Positions 32,188 through 43,816 are shown, numbered from the stretch's first letter. The stretch is 64,000 bases of DNA from Adiantum capillus-veneris (GCA_014529385.2 CM043969.1:14755446-14819445), one strand, 5' to 3'. Notes: generated from the sequence alone by a model not told the origin. Made by a program: numbers and translations.

Positions 32188-33550
32188 CTCTCTAGGGAGA
32201 GTGCAAATAATTAGGTTAGGGTTCCTTATGTTTTTTGTTGTGTTCAATAAGTGTTGGTACCTTTTCCCACTAATGTGCCTCCGGGAGGTATTCCTTTTGT
32301 TTCCTAGTGTGTACAGGAGCGTGTTGCTATTGATAGGATTTGGACCTTCATGGAATCTTTATCTCGACTCACTCTTCAAATCAAGCACGACCATCGACAC
32401 AAACAGGTGTTTCTTGTCCATTAGCATTGCCCCTTATCTTTTTTGCATCTATGATTGTCTACTTTAATTGTGATTGGTAGCCTAATATTCACCGCATTTG
32501 CTTAGTATCAAACATTTAATTCAATGTAATTTTTTGTCATAATCACTTGTCTAGGTTTAAAAATCAAGCAGTCCGACTAAGCTAGTTTGACCAAGTTAGG
32601 TGTTAGAAATCTTCTCTTAATACCATGGGGAATGCCTTCCTAATAATCAATGGTTACTTAGGTTCTTAATCCGATTTAAGCAGCATTGTGTGAAATGTAC
32701 TAGGGCTTTCTAGAGGGCTTGACCCTATTGACCTTTCGCTTAATTATTATAAAGGGAGTTTACTAGTGTGATGAGCCTGGGGAGGTGTATCAGTGTTATA
32801 TGACCCCCCAAAGTTACAAAATTAAAATGTTGAAAATGAACAAACAAAAAATCAAAGTGTCACACTGTAAAATCTTAAGCTGGAAGAGAAATCTCAGCTT
32901 GATTTGGTACTTCACTCACATGTATTGCCTATGGTACTAGAGCCCTAGAGGTTCCCAGTATGGGCGCTTTTCCTTGAAAAGCAAAAAACCCAAGGCATAC
33001 AAAATAAGCACACACATCAAATTGAATCACTGTGAAAACACTTTGGGGGGTCAAAGAAAAGGTAATCAGTCAGGCGATGATTTCATGAGAAATTCCTTTT
33101 ATCGTAGCTTAACTACAAGGTCCTCTAAGTATAGCCTCTAGTCAGCCCTCGAACATGAAATACTTGGCTCTCGTGATTAAAAAACTTAATTGACCAGAGA
33201 AAATTAAGAAGCTTACCCATGGTATTAATATTCGATCTCTAGTGCCTTTCGACCGTCAAATTAGCGACTCCAGACTTGTTTAATTTTTTACCTTTACATC
33301 TGTTTATGCATTTGATTACATTGCAATTTAATGTTCATTGCTGACAAATTGTTTGAAATTCTTTTACCAATCACTTTGTCTACCTAAAACTGCATATGCT
33401 TTTTAATCACTTATGAGAATGCAATTACTGTGCCAATGTTGTTTGATTTTGTAGTGACTGAAGAAGGCTAAGGACATTCATCTCAAATGCTCTTCCACCT
33501 CGAGGAACGAGCTTCAACTCAATAGCTTCCGAGGACGGAATCTACATCAG
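32188..33550 (+). other. GypB 3' untranslated region
   Basis: About 1.36 kb without coding signal. A run CTTTGGGGGGTCAAAG near 33042-33057 is G-rich. I see no second element inside it. Confidence 0.6.
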
Positions 33551-33561
33551 GAAAGGGGGCA
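33551..33561 (+). other. GypB polypurine tract
   Basis: GAAAGGGGGCA lies directly before the LTR start TGTTAACCC. Confidence 0.85.
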
Positions 33562-34146
33562 TGTTAACCCTCACGGCTCACGGACACCCCATCACCTACG
33601 ACAGACGTGTATTATGTATTTGGTAGAGTCAGGTATCGGGCTTGTCGGTCCAATAGGAAAAGGGTAAGAGTGATCGTCGATGAGAGGCGCACTCTAACTA
33701 GGACATTCAAGGGATTAGTTGGCTAAGCATGGGCGCCCAAGTGTGAATGGGGTGAGCTCATATAAAAGCCAACTAAACCTAAAATTCCCTTATTCTCTCA
33801 TTTGTGCAATAGAAGAGTGCTCTTGCTCCATCTCCATCTCCATCTTCTTCTTCTTCACCTCCTTGTGTGTGTGTGTATGTGTGTGAGAGAGAGAGGGAGA
33901 GTGTGTGTGCGATCGAGCATTACGAAGGCACGACGGCGGCGAAGCGGTTGAGCGCGGCACGACTGCAGCTTCTTCTTCATCGCGGCGAGGAATCCACCAC
34001 GAAGGCAATCATAGAGCGGTGAGTGACACACCCTTTGCTCTCTTGAGCCTTCTAGATTAGTCTTGTTGTGTGCTTGGAGCCATTTGTGGCTCGCACACGG
34101 TGTATCGGCAAGTCCCTTGCTTCGATAGTGCGGCAAGGAGCACACA
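33562..34146 (+). repeat. GypB 3' LTR, 585 bp
   Basis: It matches the 5' LTR with about 20 differences by eye plus microsatellite length change. The TATA box TATAAAA is at 33761-33767. It ends CACACA, followed by the GCAGG target copy. Confidence 0.93.
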
Positions 34147-34151
34147 GCAGG

Positions 34152-35050
34152 TCACTCCACAGCAGCAGGTACAGGGAATGTATCAGGAAAAGGTTGATGA
34201 ACCTCCCTTTATGGCTGATGCATCATCAGGTTTTTCACATGTAGACATGGATTCAGATGGTTCTGAACAAAGTCTTGATGAGGAATTTGGAATTCCGGCC
34301 GTGAGGACACCCGGTGTAAGGAAAGTACAAGAAGATGCTAGAGGGCAAAGGAGTGACCCAAGACCGCGCAGATCTAACAGAGTCAGAAATCCAGTTCAGA
34401 AATTGACTTATGATGGGTATCTAGCGCATCACCAAGCCTACATGGCTAAGGTGATACAGGATGTGGAGCCCACATGTTTTGAGGATGCAGTTGGAAATGT
34501 GCATTGGGATGATGCAATGAATGAAGAGCTGGCTGCATTGGAAGCAAACGACACATGGGAGTTGGTGCCATTGCCAAGTGGCAAGAAAGTTATTGGCTGT
34601 AAATGGGTGTATAAAACCAAGCATAAGGCTGATGGTAACATTGAGCGTCACAAGGCAAGGCTGGTCGCAAAGGGTTATGCACAGACATATGGCATAGACT
34701 ATGAGGAGACCTTTGCTCCAGTGGCAAAGATGACGATTGTGAGAGCTGTCATAGCAGTGGCTGTATCTAGAGGATGGATTATGAATCAAATGGATGTAAA
34801 GAATGCCTTCTTGAATGGTGAGTTGCAAGAGGAAGTGTATATGGATCAGCCACCAGGTTATGTCGATCCAGGTTACCCAGATTATGTATGCAGGCTTCTC
34901 AAAGCCTTGTATGGTTTGAAGCAGGGCTCTAGAGCATGGTATGACAGGATTGCCAAAGTATCTTGTCAGTATTGGTTTTAGGAGAGCTCATGCTGATCAT
35001 TCACTCTATGTACGTGAGAGTGATATGGGGATTGTGGTCATTACCATATA
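34152..35050 (+). pseudogene. CopC reverse transcriptase N-terminal part
   Basis: The CopC frame resumes here. The motifs are [80 protein letters not shown] and [18 protein letters not shown]. An extra base near 34957 shifts the frame and brings up a TAG at 34979. A missing base at about 35050 inside the YVDD codons shifts it back. The catalytic motif is therefore damaged in this copy. Confidence 0.92.
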
Positions 35051-35997
35051 GTAGATGACCTTATTATTGTGGGTGACAATGCTATGGAGATTGACCATGT
35101 GAAGGGTCTTCTCAAACAGGAGTTTGAAATGAAAGATTTGGGCAAGTTGCGCTACTTTCTTGGCATTGAGGTGATCAGGACTCCAGAGGGTGTATGGCTG
35201 TCACAGAGACAGTATGCTTTAGACATGTTGTCAAAGTATGGTATGGCTGATTGTAAGCCAATTTCTGTTCCCTTGGATGTGAATGCAAAGCTGAGTGCAG
35301 AGAAGGGTGATGTTGTTGAGGATGTCAAGATGTACAGGAAGATTGTGGGTAGTCTAATCTACTTGACTATCACGAGGCCAGACTTGAGCTACACAGTAGG
35401 CTTGGAGAGTCAGTTCATGCAGCTTTCGAGGAAGCCACATTTGGATGGAGTACGACGCACACTTCGGTATGTGCAAGGGACTCTTGACTACGCATTGTTC
35501 TATGCAGCAGATGCTCCATTAGCATTGTATGGGTATACAGATGCAGATTGGGCAGGTAGCATTGTTGATAGGAGATCTACGAGTGGCTTCATGTTCTCTT
35601 TTGGGAGTGTTGTTGTTACTTGGAGCAGAAAAAAGCAACCTACGGTTGCTTTATCGAGCACAGAGGCCGAGTACAGAGATGCAGCAGTTGCGGCATGCGA
35701 GGTAGCTTGGCTACGCACATTACTTGAGGACTTGGGAGTGCAGGTGGACCAGTAGATTGTCATCCATTGTGACAACCTCAGCAACATGCAATTGGCTAGG
35801 AACCCAGTGTTCCATGCCAGGACCAAGCACATAGAGGTCCATTACCACTACGTTCGAGAGCGAGTGTTGGCGGGCGACATCGACTTGGTCTACGTCAGCA
35901 CAGAGGAGCAGATAGCGGATATCTTTACCAAGGTCCTCGGAGCTGAGAAGCTTCGACGTTTCCGGACTATGCTTGGACTCTGCGACATGCAGAGCTC
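35051..35997 (+). pseudogene. CopC RT C-terminus and RNase H
   Basis: The block after YVDD reads KDLGKLRYFLGIEV, CKPISVPLDVNAKLS and ITRPDLSYTVG; RNase H follows with GYTDADWAGSIVDRRSTSGF, WSRKKQPTVALSSTEAEYR, then (after a TAG at 35753, probably from CAG) HCDNLSNMQLARNPVFHART and DIFTKVLGAEKLRRF. The order and residues match copia RNase H. The frame ends at the polypurine tract. Confidence 0.92.
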
Positions 35998-36006
35998 GAG
36001 GGGGAG
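35998..36006 (+). other. CopC polypurine tract
   Basis: GAGGGGGAG directly precedes the 3' LTR start TGTTGAGATG. Confidence 0.9.
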
Positions 36007-36327
36007 TGTTGAGATGTCGAGCTCTACATCTTGAGCTGGCTTCCACTACGGGTCTTGGCCGCTTACGGCATTTACTCACTGGTGCGTTAGGTGACCGACA
36101 CAGAGGATGTCTGCCAGTGATTCTACAGGTGGACTACACTTATAGTGCCAGCCTAGTATGCTTCTAGCGAGTTCACACTTAGTGACCGCATGTACATATG
36201 TGCTACTTTTCAGCTTTAGCACTTAGTCATTTTGTACTCTCTTTTCTGTGAGAAGAAGAACAAGCTTTCCATCTCTGTGTACTTTGTGCTTGTCTTGTGT
36301 AGCTCTCTTGCATCCTCATTCTTTACA
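36007..36327 (+). repeat. CopC 3' LTR, 321 bp
   Basis: Same length as the 5' LTR, ends CTTTACA, followed by the AGGGT target copy at 36328-36332. Confidence 0.95.
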
Positions 36328-36332
36328 AGGGT

Positions 36333-36529
36333 AAGATGTAACAATTCTTTTGTCATGTCGAGCCAGAAAAGGTCTAGTTCTAACAGCCAGGGCTTTTTTT
36401 GGAGGATGGTCCTTTAGGTAAAACCTAATTTGTTCTAAAATCCTTGTATGCTTCTTCGGGTCGTGGATAACTCTCATCCGAGCAGTGGGTTTATAATGTT
36501 TGTGATCCTGAAAGTTAATAGAAAATTAA
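36333..36529. other. Right flank of CopC, no recognisable gene
   Basis: Unrecognised sequence that should be contiguous with 17131-17283 before CopC inserted. Confidence 0.45.
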
Positions 36530-36908
36530 GGTTAGTAATGTAGGTTGGACCTGCAACCCTTAAACCGGAGAAGTAAAAAAGACTATGATAGTCATGAGCA
36601 GTATCCAAAATTGTAGTCTAAGAGGGACCGCCTAATACTAGCCAACCTAAAAAGGAATTATAGATAGTGGGTCCAACCTAGGACTATCATTCAAGCTAGT
36701 GCCTAAAGCGAGCGTCCTGGTTAGTAATGTAGGTTGGACATGCAACACTTAAATTGGCAAAGTAAAAAAGACTATGATAGTCATGAGCAGGTATCCAAAA
36801 TTATAGTCTAAGAGGGACCGCCTAACACCAGCCAACCTAAAAAGGAATTATAGAGAGTGGGTCCAACCTAGCACTATCATTCAAGCTAGTTCCTAAAGCC
36901 AGCGTCCT
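36530..36908. repeat. 189 bp tandem duplication
   Basis: The unit starting GGTTAGTAATGTAGGTTGGA occurs at 36530 and again at 36719, each ending AGCGTCCTGG. The copies differ at about a dozen positions by eye. No coding signal. Confidence 0.93.
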
Positions 36909-38889
36909 GGTTTTCCCAAAGGGGTTTGGAAAGCCTTATGTATAGGACATGTGTGTAGTTGCTTCACTTATATAATAAAATATAAATGAACTTTTAAGTT
37001 CAAAAGATGGTTGGCTTTAGACAAGTGACAATGATTAGTACAAAAACAACTCAGTCTTAAAATTATTTTTCCACATTGCTATAAGAATGAGGTCTCATTC
37101 TAGTGTAGAAGTACAATAGATGATCTAAAAAGAATGTTCCAAGAAGTGGTGAGAGCCTGTGGTGTCAAGGACAGACGTTTGCTTCTAGCCGAAGAAATTC
37201 CAATTCAAACAAAACAACAGATATGCTAGCCTTGAGTGTGTTTTATAGGTGTCAATGGACTATATCAGTTGTTATCCATGTCCAACTTACAATTCTTTTA
37301 ACTTAAAAGAAATGTCCAAAGAGCTCATGTAATCCAGATTTATTTTAAAAGTATTCTTTCTTTTGATTTAAGGAGATAATTATAAATATGGTTTCTATAT
37401 AGCCCCAATTTTTAAATAGACCTTAATAAATATTATTATACATATCATTTTGTTCAGAAGGCCGCCACCCCTTCTGATCCAAGTGTCTTGATACCCATAT
37501 CAGCCCTTCAATAACCTTGCAGAAAGTGTCCAATTTTTTAACTCAGTCAAGGAAGTTCAAAAAGATCATCTAAAAGTGACCTAATCCTCGGCATTGGACA
37601 CCCATTGATATATCTTTGCACGGTTGAGTCATTAGACTTAGCATAATTAAATCAAGTAAAAAATTATTTTGAACCGATAAAAGCCCCTCAATTTGGGTCA
37701 AAGATATCCTCATCATACCTTGGCTTACATCCATAAGTGTTATACCAAAATGAGGAGATTTTACTGTTCCTATTCTACTCAGTCATGGGGATCTAAAGTG
37801 AAAGGCCGACTTCAGGTAAGTCAAAAGAAAAAGCCGGCATTTTTATTTCATAAGCAGCCCGACAGTTAACACAATATGAGATGGTATCAATAGTACAAAG
37901 TCAATCAGCACGGCATAAGCCAACAACCCCAAACCAGAGGTGCGCCAAATAGGAAAAGGCAACAACCTTATTTCGCAAGCAACCCGATAGTTTATTTGAA
38001 TAGAAGATGGTCTCAACAAAACTTAGACAGTAGAGCGGCAAAAGTCATGAGGCCAAAAACCCGACGCCCTTTGGTGCAAGGAACACCACCATTCCTTACA
38101 TAATACTGCAACGCTGTCCTACAAGTGCTATGGTCAAACAATTACAACCTCCCCCCATTTTTTATCATTAAACTGCCAGTGCAATAAATTACAAAAAAAA
38201 CTACGTAGTATTATGTCAAAGGACCAAAAATGATGCAAATTTTACAGGTCCGATTACTTTGTTCATGAAAAAACACCATTAATCCAAACCCTATGATCAT
38301 AGTTTCCAATTATCAATTACAATCAATGCCAAGGATATCAACACCTTAACAACCTTAAGGCGACGTAGAATACTCTAAAGAGTGCAGTCGTAAAAAACAA
38401 ATTTTCAGCCTTAGTATCAACCTCCGTTTGTTCAATCATCTCCATAGCCACACAGTAAGAAAATGTTCAGGCCCTCAAAAAACTCTCTTCACATACACAC
38501 ACATGAAACGCAAGACCCAAGGCTAAGTGAGGGGCATACAGCAACCCTCACCTGGTTTTAAATACCCAGTTTGGTACATGTTCTGAGGAGCCACAATCGT
38601 CTTTAATCATCACAAGGAGTATACTATCCAGTGGCAGTCGCCATGGTTAATCCAATAGGTGGGGGGGAACGAAAACAAAGAGCAGAGATGCGGGGAGTAG
38701 GAGTGATGCCAGTGTAAACACGGCATAGTTCCCAAGCAAGGGTTAGCTAGAGAAAGAATCATGCTGCGATTGAGGGGGGGGGGATTAAGCCTCAAAGGCA
38801 ACCACCAACTAAGGTAGTGTATCCCACGTAGGGTGGAGAAGATCAATGCAATATGATCTTTTAGGGGGATAGGTTGTGGTATTAGTACT

Positions 38890-38891
<2 letters not shown>
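36909..38891. other. Intergenic, no recognisable gene; weak 125 bp repeat inside
   Basis: AT-rich and free of domain motifs. A diverged block TTATTTC.(T/G)AAGCA.CCCGA(C/T)AGTT occurs near 37843 and 37968, about 125 bp apart. A run of G lies at 38773-38785. Confidence 0.5.

Positions 38892-38920
<29 letters not shown>
38892..38920. repeat. (TG)n microsatellite
   Basis: About 29 bp of TG repeat. Confidence 0.97.
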
Positions 38921-38922
<2 letters not shown>

Positions 38923-40002
38923 CCCTGCCCTCGAACTGGTCTAGTGTGTGCAAAAGAGAGAGGTGAGAGTGTGAGAGAACAAAGATGGAATTGTGATTGC
39001 TTGGTGGTGTGGGATTGCATAATTGTGAGCAAATGTGTGTCGGTCAAAAGAAATTGTGCAATTCAACGTGTGTTTGCAAGAGGATTGGGATGTAGTGTAC
39101 ATCTTAGGCTACAGAGAGGCATTTGTGTGTATTCTGAGTGTGTTCCGCATTCCCTCTTTTCAATGCTGCTAGATCTCTAAGGTGATGTGTAATGATTGAT
39201 TAAATATTTACATCATTGATCTAGAAGTTCAATTTATGGTTGTATTATCCATTTCAAATAACATTCCACAAACTTGATCTCGTCACAACTTTATGTATAT
39301 AACATATATGATCATTGCATGACCCAATGGATAGGTTGTTTTAAATGTAGTCTTTGATATTCCTAAAGCACTATGGTTGTGCTTTAACATAAGTAATTGA
39401 AAAGGATGCACCTTCACTTCATGGACTATGCTCACAATAAAGCCAAAGATGAGTGGAAAGAGTGTGGGTGTTACATACCTTACCATCCACCCCACTACAA
39501 GGAAACCTCAAACATGAGCATACATAGCTCTTCATTCTCCAAATGTAGGACAGTTGGGGTTAGGGATACCTCTACCACAGCAGCACTAATACACAATGTC
39601 TATACCTCCTTGTTGCCCAAAAGAAAACCTACCCAAATTAGCATGTCTTCTCCTTTCATCTTGATAAAAGAGAATAACAATAACAAGTTGAAAGAAAAAA
39701 CAATGCTTTTCATCCTCAATTTATTATGTCACTGCGTGAATGTGACCCTTTGTTGATAGCTACTATATCAGTAAGCCATGTATATCACTTCTCCAAAAAC
39801 CGCAAAAATCATCTGCATCAAATACTTTTCAATGTTAAGTTTACCTATATAACACTTTATTTCTCAACAAGCTAACTTTTGTGCTTATAACCTCACTCTA
39901 CTGGCTCTACTTTCACTTTTCATAACATAGAATCTTCCCAAGATGCTTTAGCATCTCCAATTAACATCTCCAATGCACTGACGATTCAAAACAATTCCTA
40001 AT
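38921..40002. other. No recognisable gene
   Basis: A 119-codon plus-strand frame (39397-39756) has no domain motif and no splice context; I do not call it. Confidence 0.45.
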
Positions 40003-40090
40003 GGGTAGGATTTGACCTCATCACGTAGGAGAATAAGGCTCAAGCTTAACCACTAGGATATATGTCTACGTTGCCCTTTGGGGTCCCCTT
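40003..40090 (-). repeat. Possible tRNA-derived SINE head
   Basis: The minus strand reads an A-box-like TATCCTAGTGGTTAAGC and, about 30 bases on, a B-box-like GAGGTCAAATCC. The order and approximate spacing fit a Pol III promoter of a tRNA-derived SINE. No second copy is in the window, so this is tentative. Confidence 0.35.
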
Positions 40091-40112
40091 AAGCATTAAA
40101 AAAAAACAATAC

Positions 40113-40193
40113 TCCCCCCCCCCCCCCCCCCCCTTTCTTTTTCTTTCTTTCTCCTCGCCCTTCCCTTTTCCTTTCTTCCCCCCCTAAAGTAAT
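40113..40193. repeat. Polypyrimidine tract with a run of 20 C
   Basis: C(20) at 40114-40133 followed by CTTT-type repeats and more C runs, nearly pure pyrimidine for about 80 bp. Confidence 0.9.
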
Positions 40194-40269
40194 TAATGGG
40201 TTTCCTTAAAAACAACGTTTTGGGGACCTACTGAGTCATTTACTTATCTTAGTACATAGAAACCAAATA

Positions 40270-41560
40270 ATAGAGAGATTGATTGCTTGATTGATTTTAT
40301 TATCATCCTTGGAGGTCAAATATGACCTATGGGACCCAACATACATGTGACTCTAGAACCTTTGCTCGAGAATTGTGGTGATGAGAGTTGCAATGGAGAG
40401 CCCACGGTGTGGTTGGGAGAAGAAAGTATGTACATCCTAAGTCATAGCTTAAAATGTGAGGGAAGCAAGTTCGGATGTGAGTTAAAGCTAAGCACTCTAG
40501 TAGTGTGTGGTACTCAGACTCTTGAACTTGTAGTGAGCATAATGTGCACAATCGATTTGACTCCTATCCATTGCCCCAACGCTCTGTCTCACATCAAATG
40601 GAGTGGAAGCTAATCCGAATGGTTGGGATAGTGCGTATTGGGAACAAGGAGGTAGGCACAAGCATATAAGATGAGAACCATTTTCTCTTTTCGCAAAGAA
40701 CATGATTTTGTAGTTGGGGGCAATATGGGTGATGTAATGTATGAAGCGAGACCCACAAAATTCCTCCCAAGCCGTAATACATGGGTATTGTAGAAAAGCT
40801 TCATTCACTTGGGAGTCTATTGAGGTATCATGTAGCAAGTGTAATGCATCCCATCTCCCAAACCACTTCTTTATGTCTTGCACCCATCCCGTTCTCAAGA
40901 TCTTGTAATGCATCCCATCTCCCAAACCACTTCTTTATGTCTTGCACCCATCCCGTACTCAAGATCTTGCTTTTAAGCGTCTCTTGAACATTTTTGCTTG
41001 CTTCCAATGTAGTTGTAGGAAGTTGATATGAGGGGCTTTGACGCATCTTTATCATGTACTTCACAATCTTTCCATGCCCATAACCTCAATTGGAACTCAA
41101 GAATAGAAGCATATCTGGTGTTTGTCTCAATTTGGAAAGAAATAGTGAAAATTTTGCTTTTGAACATTCTCAAACCCTTCGTGAGTAGACTTCAAGATGC
41201 TCACGTTGCACACTTCAACTCCATAAAGGAGAACCGGTGTCACCAATGAGTCAAAAAGGTACTTCTTAAGAACCCAACATTTGACATTCCCGACAATAAA
41301 CATGTTCTTAAATGCATAGTACACTCTCTTCCCAACTTCCAACCGATGCATAGCACATTCATGCCACTCATGATGGACTAGAACCTCAAGGCCAAGGTAC
41401 TTAAAGCTCTCAACAACTTCAAGTGTCTCATTGTTATACACAATGCATGTGTTTCGCTTATGGTTGGTTTTCACAAGCAGAACCCTTGCTTTGGATTCAT
41501 TCAGAATCAACCCACTACGTGAGCATAAATTCTTGAGGACAACTATAAGCTTTTGTGCAT
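40270..41560 (-). mobile_element. LINE3, 5'-truncated copy of the LINE2 family
   Basis: On the minus strand 41127-41510 encodes the post-catalytic RT block (NNETLEVVESFKYLGLEVLV, GNVKCWVLKKYLFDSLVTPV), and 40327-40925 the C-terminal domain (KKWFGRWDALHLLHD, then CTLC and EYHTLLEC, a Cys/His cluster like other LINE tails). It ends in CAATCAA-type short repeats near 40275-40300. It lacks the YADD region and the endonuclease. It contains a 64 bp tandem duplication (40841-40968). Confidence 0.8.
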
Positions 41561-41617
41561 CCTAGACAAAGAAGAAGAAGAAGATCAAGATTGTTTTAAC
41601 TCGTAGGAAACTATTCA

Positions 41618-41618
41618 C

Positions 41619-41682
<64 letters not shown>
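41618..41682. repeat. (AT)n then (AG)n microsatellite
   Basis: About 24 bp AT repeat followed by about 42 bp AG repeat, close to the truncated end of LINE3. Confidence 0.97.
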
Positions 41683-41688
<6 letters not shown>

Positions 41689-43105
41689 TGGTCTTGTGGT
41701 AGAAAGAAAGCTACATTATCAAGTTTCGAACATCAAAAGGTTTTAGACTCTACTTTGCTCTTTTTTAGCTTCAACTACAACACCAAAGCATATTTAGTAC
41801 TAATGCACTCAATGGATAACCATCTTCCTCCTAAGAGTGGTATTAAGTTGTCACCATTGGCAGTAAAGTTTAGGTCCCAAGCAAAAATATATTTCAAGAC
41901 ACCTTCATAAAATGTTCATGTAGCTTAATGTTGAGACATCTCTTCATACAAGTTTAAATTATAGCGAAGGCTGAGAAATAACAAAACTCTTCAATAGCAC
42001 ATGAATTTATCTCTTATGTGAGTCCAATTGACTCATCAACCAAGGCTCACCAATAGTGTACTTGGCTCACATGCAAATATACTATAAATTCAAACTTTTG
42101 CGAGCTACAAGCAACAAATCTGAAAGCAGTTCTAGTCTTGAGACAAAAGCTCCAATATTTGTAAAGGATGCAATACAAACACAATTGTTGTACATTATCT
42201 TCAAAGTTGGTTACAAGTAATGTTATAAAGAATGTTATAGTAGATTAATTACAAGTAGAAATAGACCCCTAATTGAAAACATTCAAGGAGTCCAAAAACC
42301 ATTAGACTCGCTTCATGTGAGCAATTGTTAGTGCCACTATAAATTGTCATAGGTATTGATATTCATTTACCCTTCAAGAATTATTCCACAGGCTGATGAT
42401 ACAATAATTGCTCAATTCTTAGTCTCTCAAAATTACAACCCAATAGAGTTGTTGAGATGGCTTCATTAAGAATGTTGTTAAAGCCTTAATAGAATAAAGT
42501 GATTATATTGAGTACTAAATTTAAAGGATTTAATGATACTATGCATATTGCTCTTATCCATGTGAAGATCATGAAAGATAGTGGGTGTTTGTGTTCATCA
42601 AGTGAGCACAAATGGTTCTTCTACAAAAGCTTTGTACGTCATAATTTTCTGAACTTTGACTAAATTGCAAGTTATGCACATGCATAGGTTTTATGTGGAT
42701 ACCTAAAATTACAAGCAATGCAAATGGATCTCAAAAACAAGTGGCCACAAGTGTGACGAATCATTGAATGTGGCAAGAGAGAGATAGGTGGTCCCCCCCC
42801 CACACCAGTCCCCCCTTTCCCTCCCACAATAAAAGCACATTCAACATATGTTCTATGCAGAATTTCGGTACATGATATGCATCCACCAAGATTGTATTAT
42901 GCAACCCACCCTTTTGGAAAGAGATTGAGGAATGAGGAGGCTCTTGACCAAGTATGTAAGTGCCCGGTCGGTTGGGCCTCATAGCCCACTTCATAGTGTT
43001 GCATACTATTTGTACCCTGCATACAAGCATTTGCTTGTGCCTTTCCACATACTTCATCCTCACTATATACTACAGCGCCTTGGCAAAGAGCAAATCCCAA
43101 TGAGT
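41683..43105. other. No recognisable gene; possible 3' region of the inferred host gene
   Basis: AT-rich with short frames only. If the host gene at 43106-54101 is real, its 3' untranslated region falls here. I see no clear polyadenylation signal. Confidence 0.4.
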
Positions 43106-43221
43106 CTATTTGAACAAAGTATTGACAACGCTTGACTGGCGACTTCTTTGTTCCATGTCTGCTTGCTTCGTGGATACAGCCTTTTTTCGCTGCCTTTCTT
43201 TCTTCTCTTGCTCAAACTCAC
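43106..43221 (-). CDS. Inferred host gene exon C (terminal)
   Basis: The acceptor CTCTTGTGTGAAG is followed by a 116-base open block ending in TAG (43106-43108). It encodes EFEQEKKERQRKKAVSTKQ, then ADMEQRSRQSSVVNTLFK and stop: a highly charged, coiled-coil-like tail unlike any retroelement here. The reading phase (two bases before the first full codon) matches exon B. I do not recognise the protein. This is inferred from splice signals and phase, with no transcript evidence. Confidence 0.5.
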
Positions 43222-43429
43222 CTTCACACAAGAGAAATGTCAATTTCCGTCAAAGCATGTGAAGAAACTAAGTAGCCTAGTGAGAACATTAAGAAATCCT
43301 CTCATTGCTGAAGTCATGCACTTGCATTGAATCTACAAAGATCACCTATGCATGCACGCATTAACATTTTCCACACATGCACATATGTTGTCACAATACA
43401 CAAATCAAAATAAGCACAACATGCATTTG

Positions 43430-43530
43430 GTTTCAACAAAGGTCGAGATAGAGGACGTGGTGTAGGTCGAGGAGGTGGCCGTAGTCGCGAGAACAAGAAT
43501 CATGGTAATTGACAACCAAAGGCAAAATAC
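43430..43530 (+). pseudogene. Arg/Gly-rich gag-like fragment
   Basis: The frame encodes GRDRGRGVGRGGGRSRENK, like the Arg/Gly linker in copia gags such as CopC. Stops follow soon. It would lie in an intron of the inferred host gene, on the opposite strand. Confidence 0.35.
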
Positions 43531-43816
43531 AAGTGCAAGAGGAAACTTTTGAGGCAGGAGTCATCAAAGAGGTTAAGGAAGCTTCTGTAGAAACAATGTG
43601 CAGAATAATGGAAGGGGACATGGCCATAGAAATAGGCATGCATGTGTAAATGAGCTTAATATGCATGCACACATAGAACAAACACTCTCTTCACATTTCA
43701 GTCACAATTGAATATGAACTCTACGCATGCGTCTATGAGCTCGAAGTTTTGCAAGCGAACACAAAACAGACAGCCTTTCAATTTGGGTTACAAATAAATG
43801 AACTCGGGATAATTAC

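Larger units (their letters stand above)
20335..34146 (+). mobile_element. GypB, 13.8 kb Tat-like Ty3/gypsy element nested in CopC
   Basis: LTRs lie at 20335-20923 and 33562-34146, flanked by GCAGG at 20330-20334 and 34147-34151. Removing GypB and one target copy rejoins the CopC frame perfectly. The gene order is gag, protease, RT, RNase H, integrase (gypsy order), then a long C-terminal extension and a separate small ORF before a purine tract. The primer site and the lack of a chromodomain point to the Tat/Athila side of plant gypsy elements; an early-diverging Tat lineage is my inference. Several stops make it defective. Confidence 0.94.
17289..36327 (+). mobile_element. CopC, Ty1/copia element carrying GypB inside it
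   Basis: LTRs of equal length (321 bp) lie at 17289-17609 and 36007-36327, flanked by AGGGT at 17284-17288 and 36328-36332. The polyprotein runs in one frame from 17877, is split by GypB at 20334/34152, and ends next to the 3' LTR. Without GypB the element is about 5.2 kb, normal for copia. About 13 LTR differences by eye (near 4%) suggest a moderately old insertion. GypB is necessarily younger than CopC. Confidence 0.95.

Noticed and set aside
39397-39756. 119-codon plus-strand frame
   Set aside because: No motif, no splice context and unremarkable composition; a frame of this length can occur by chance.
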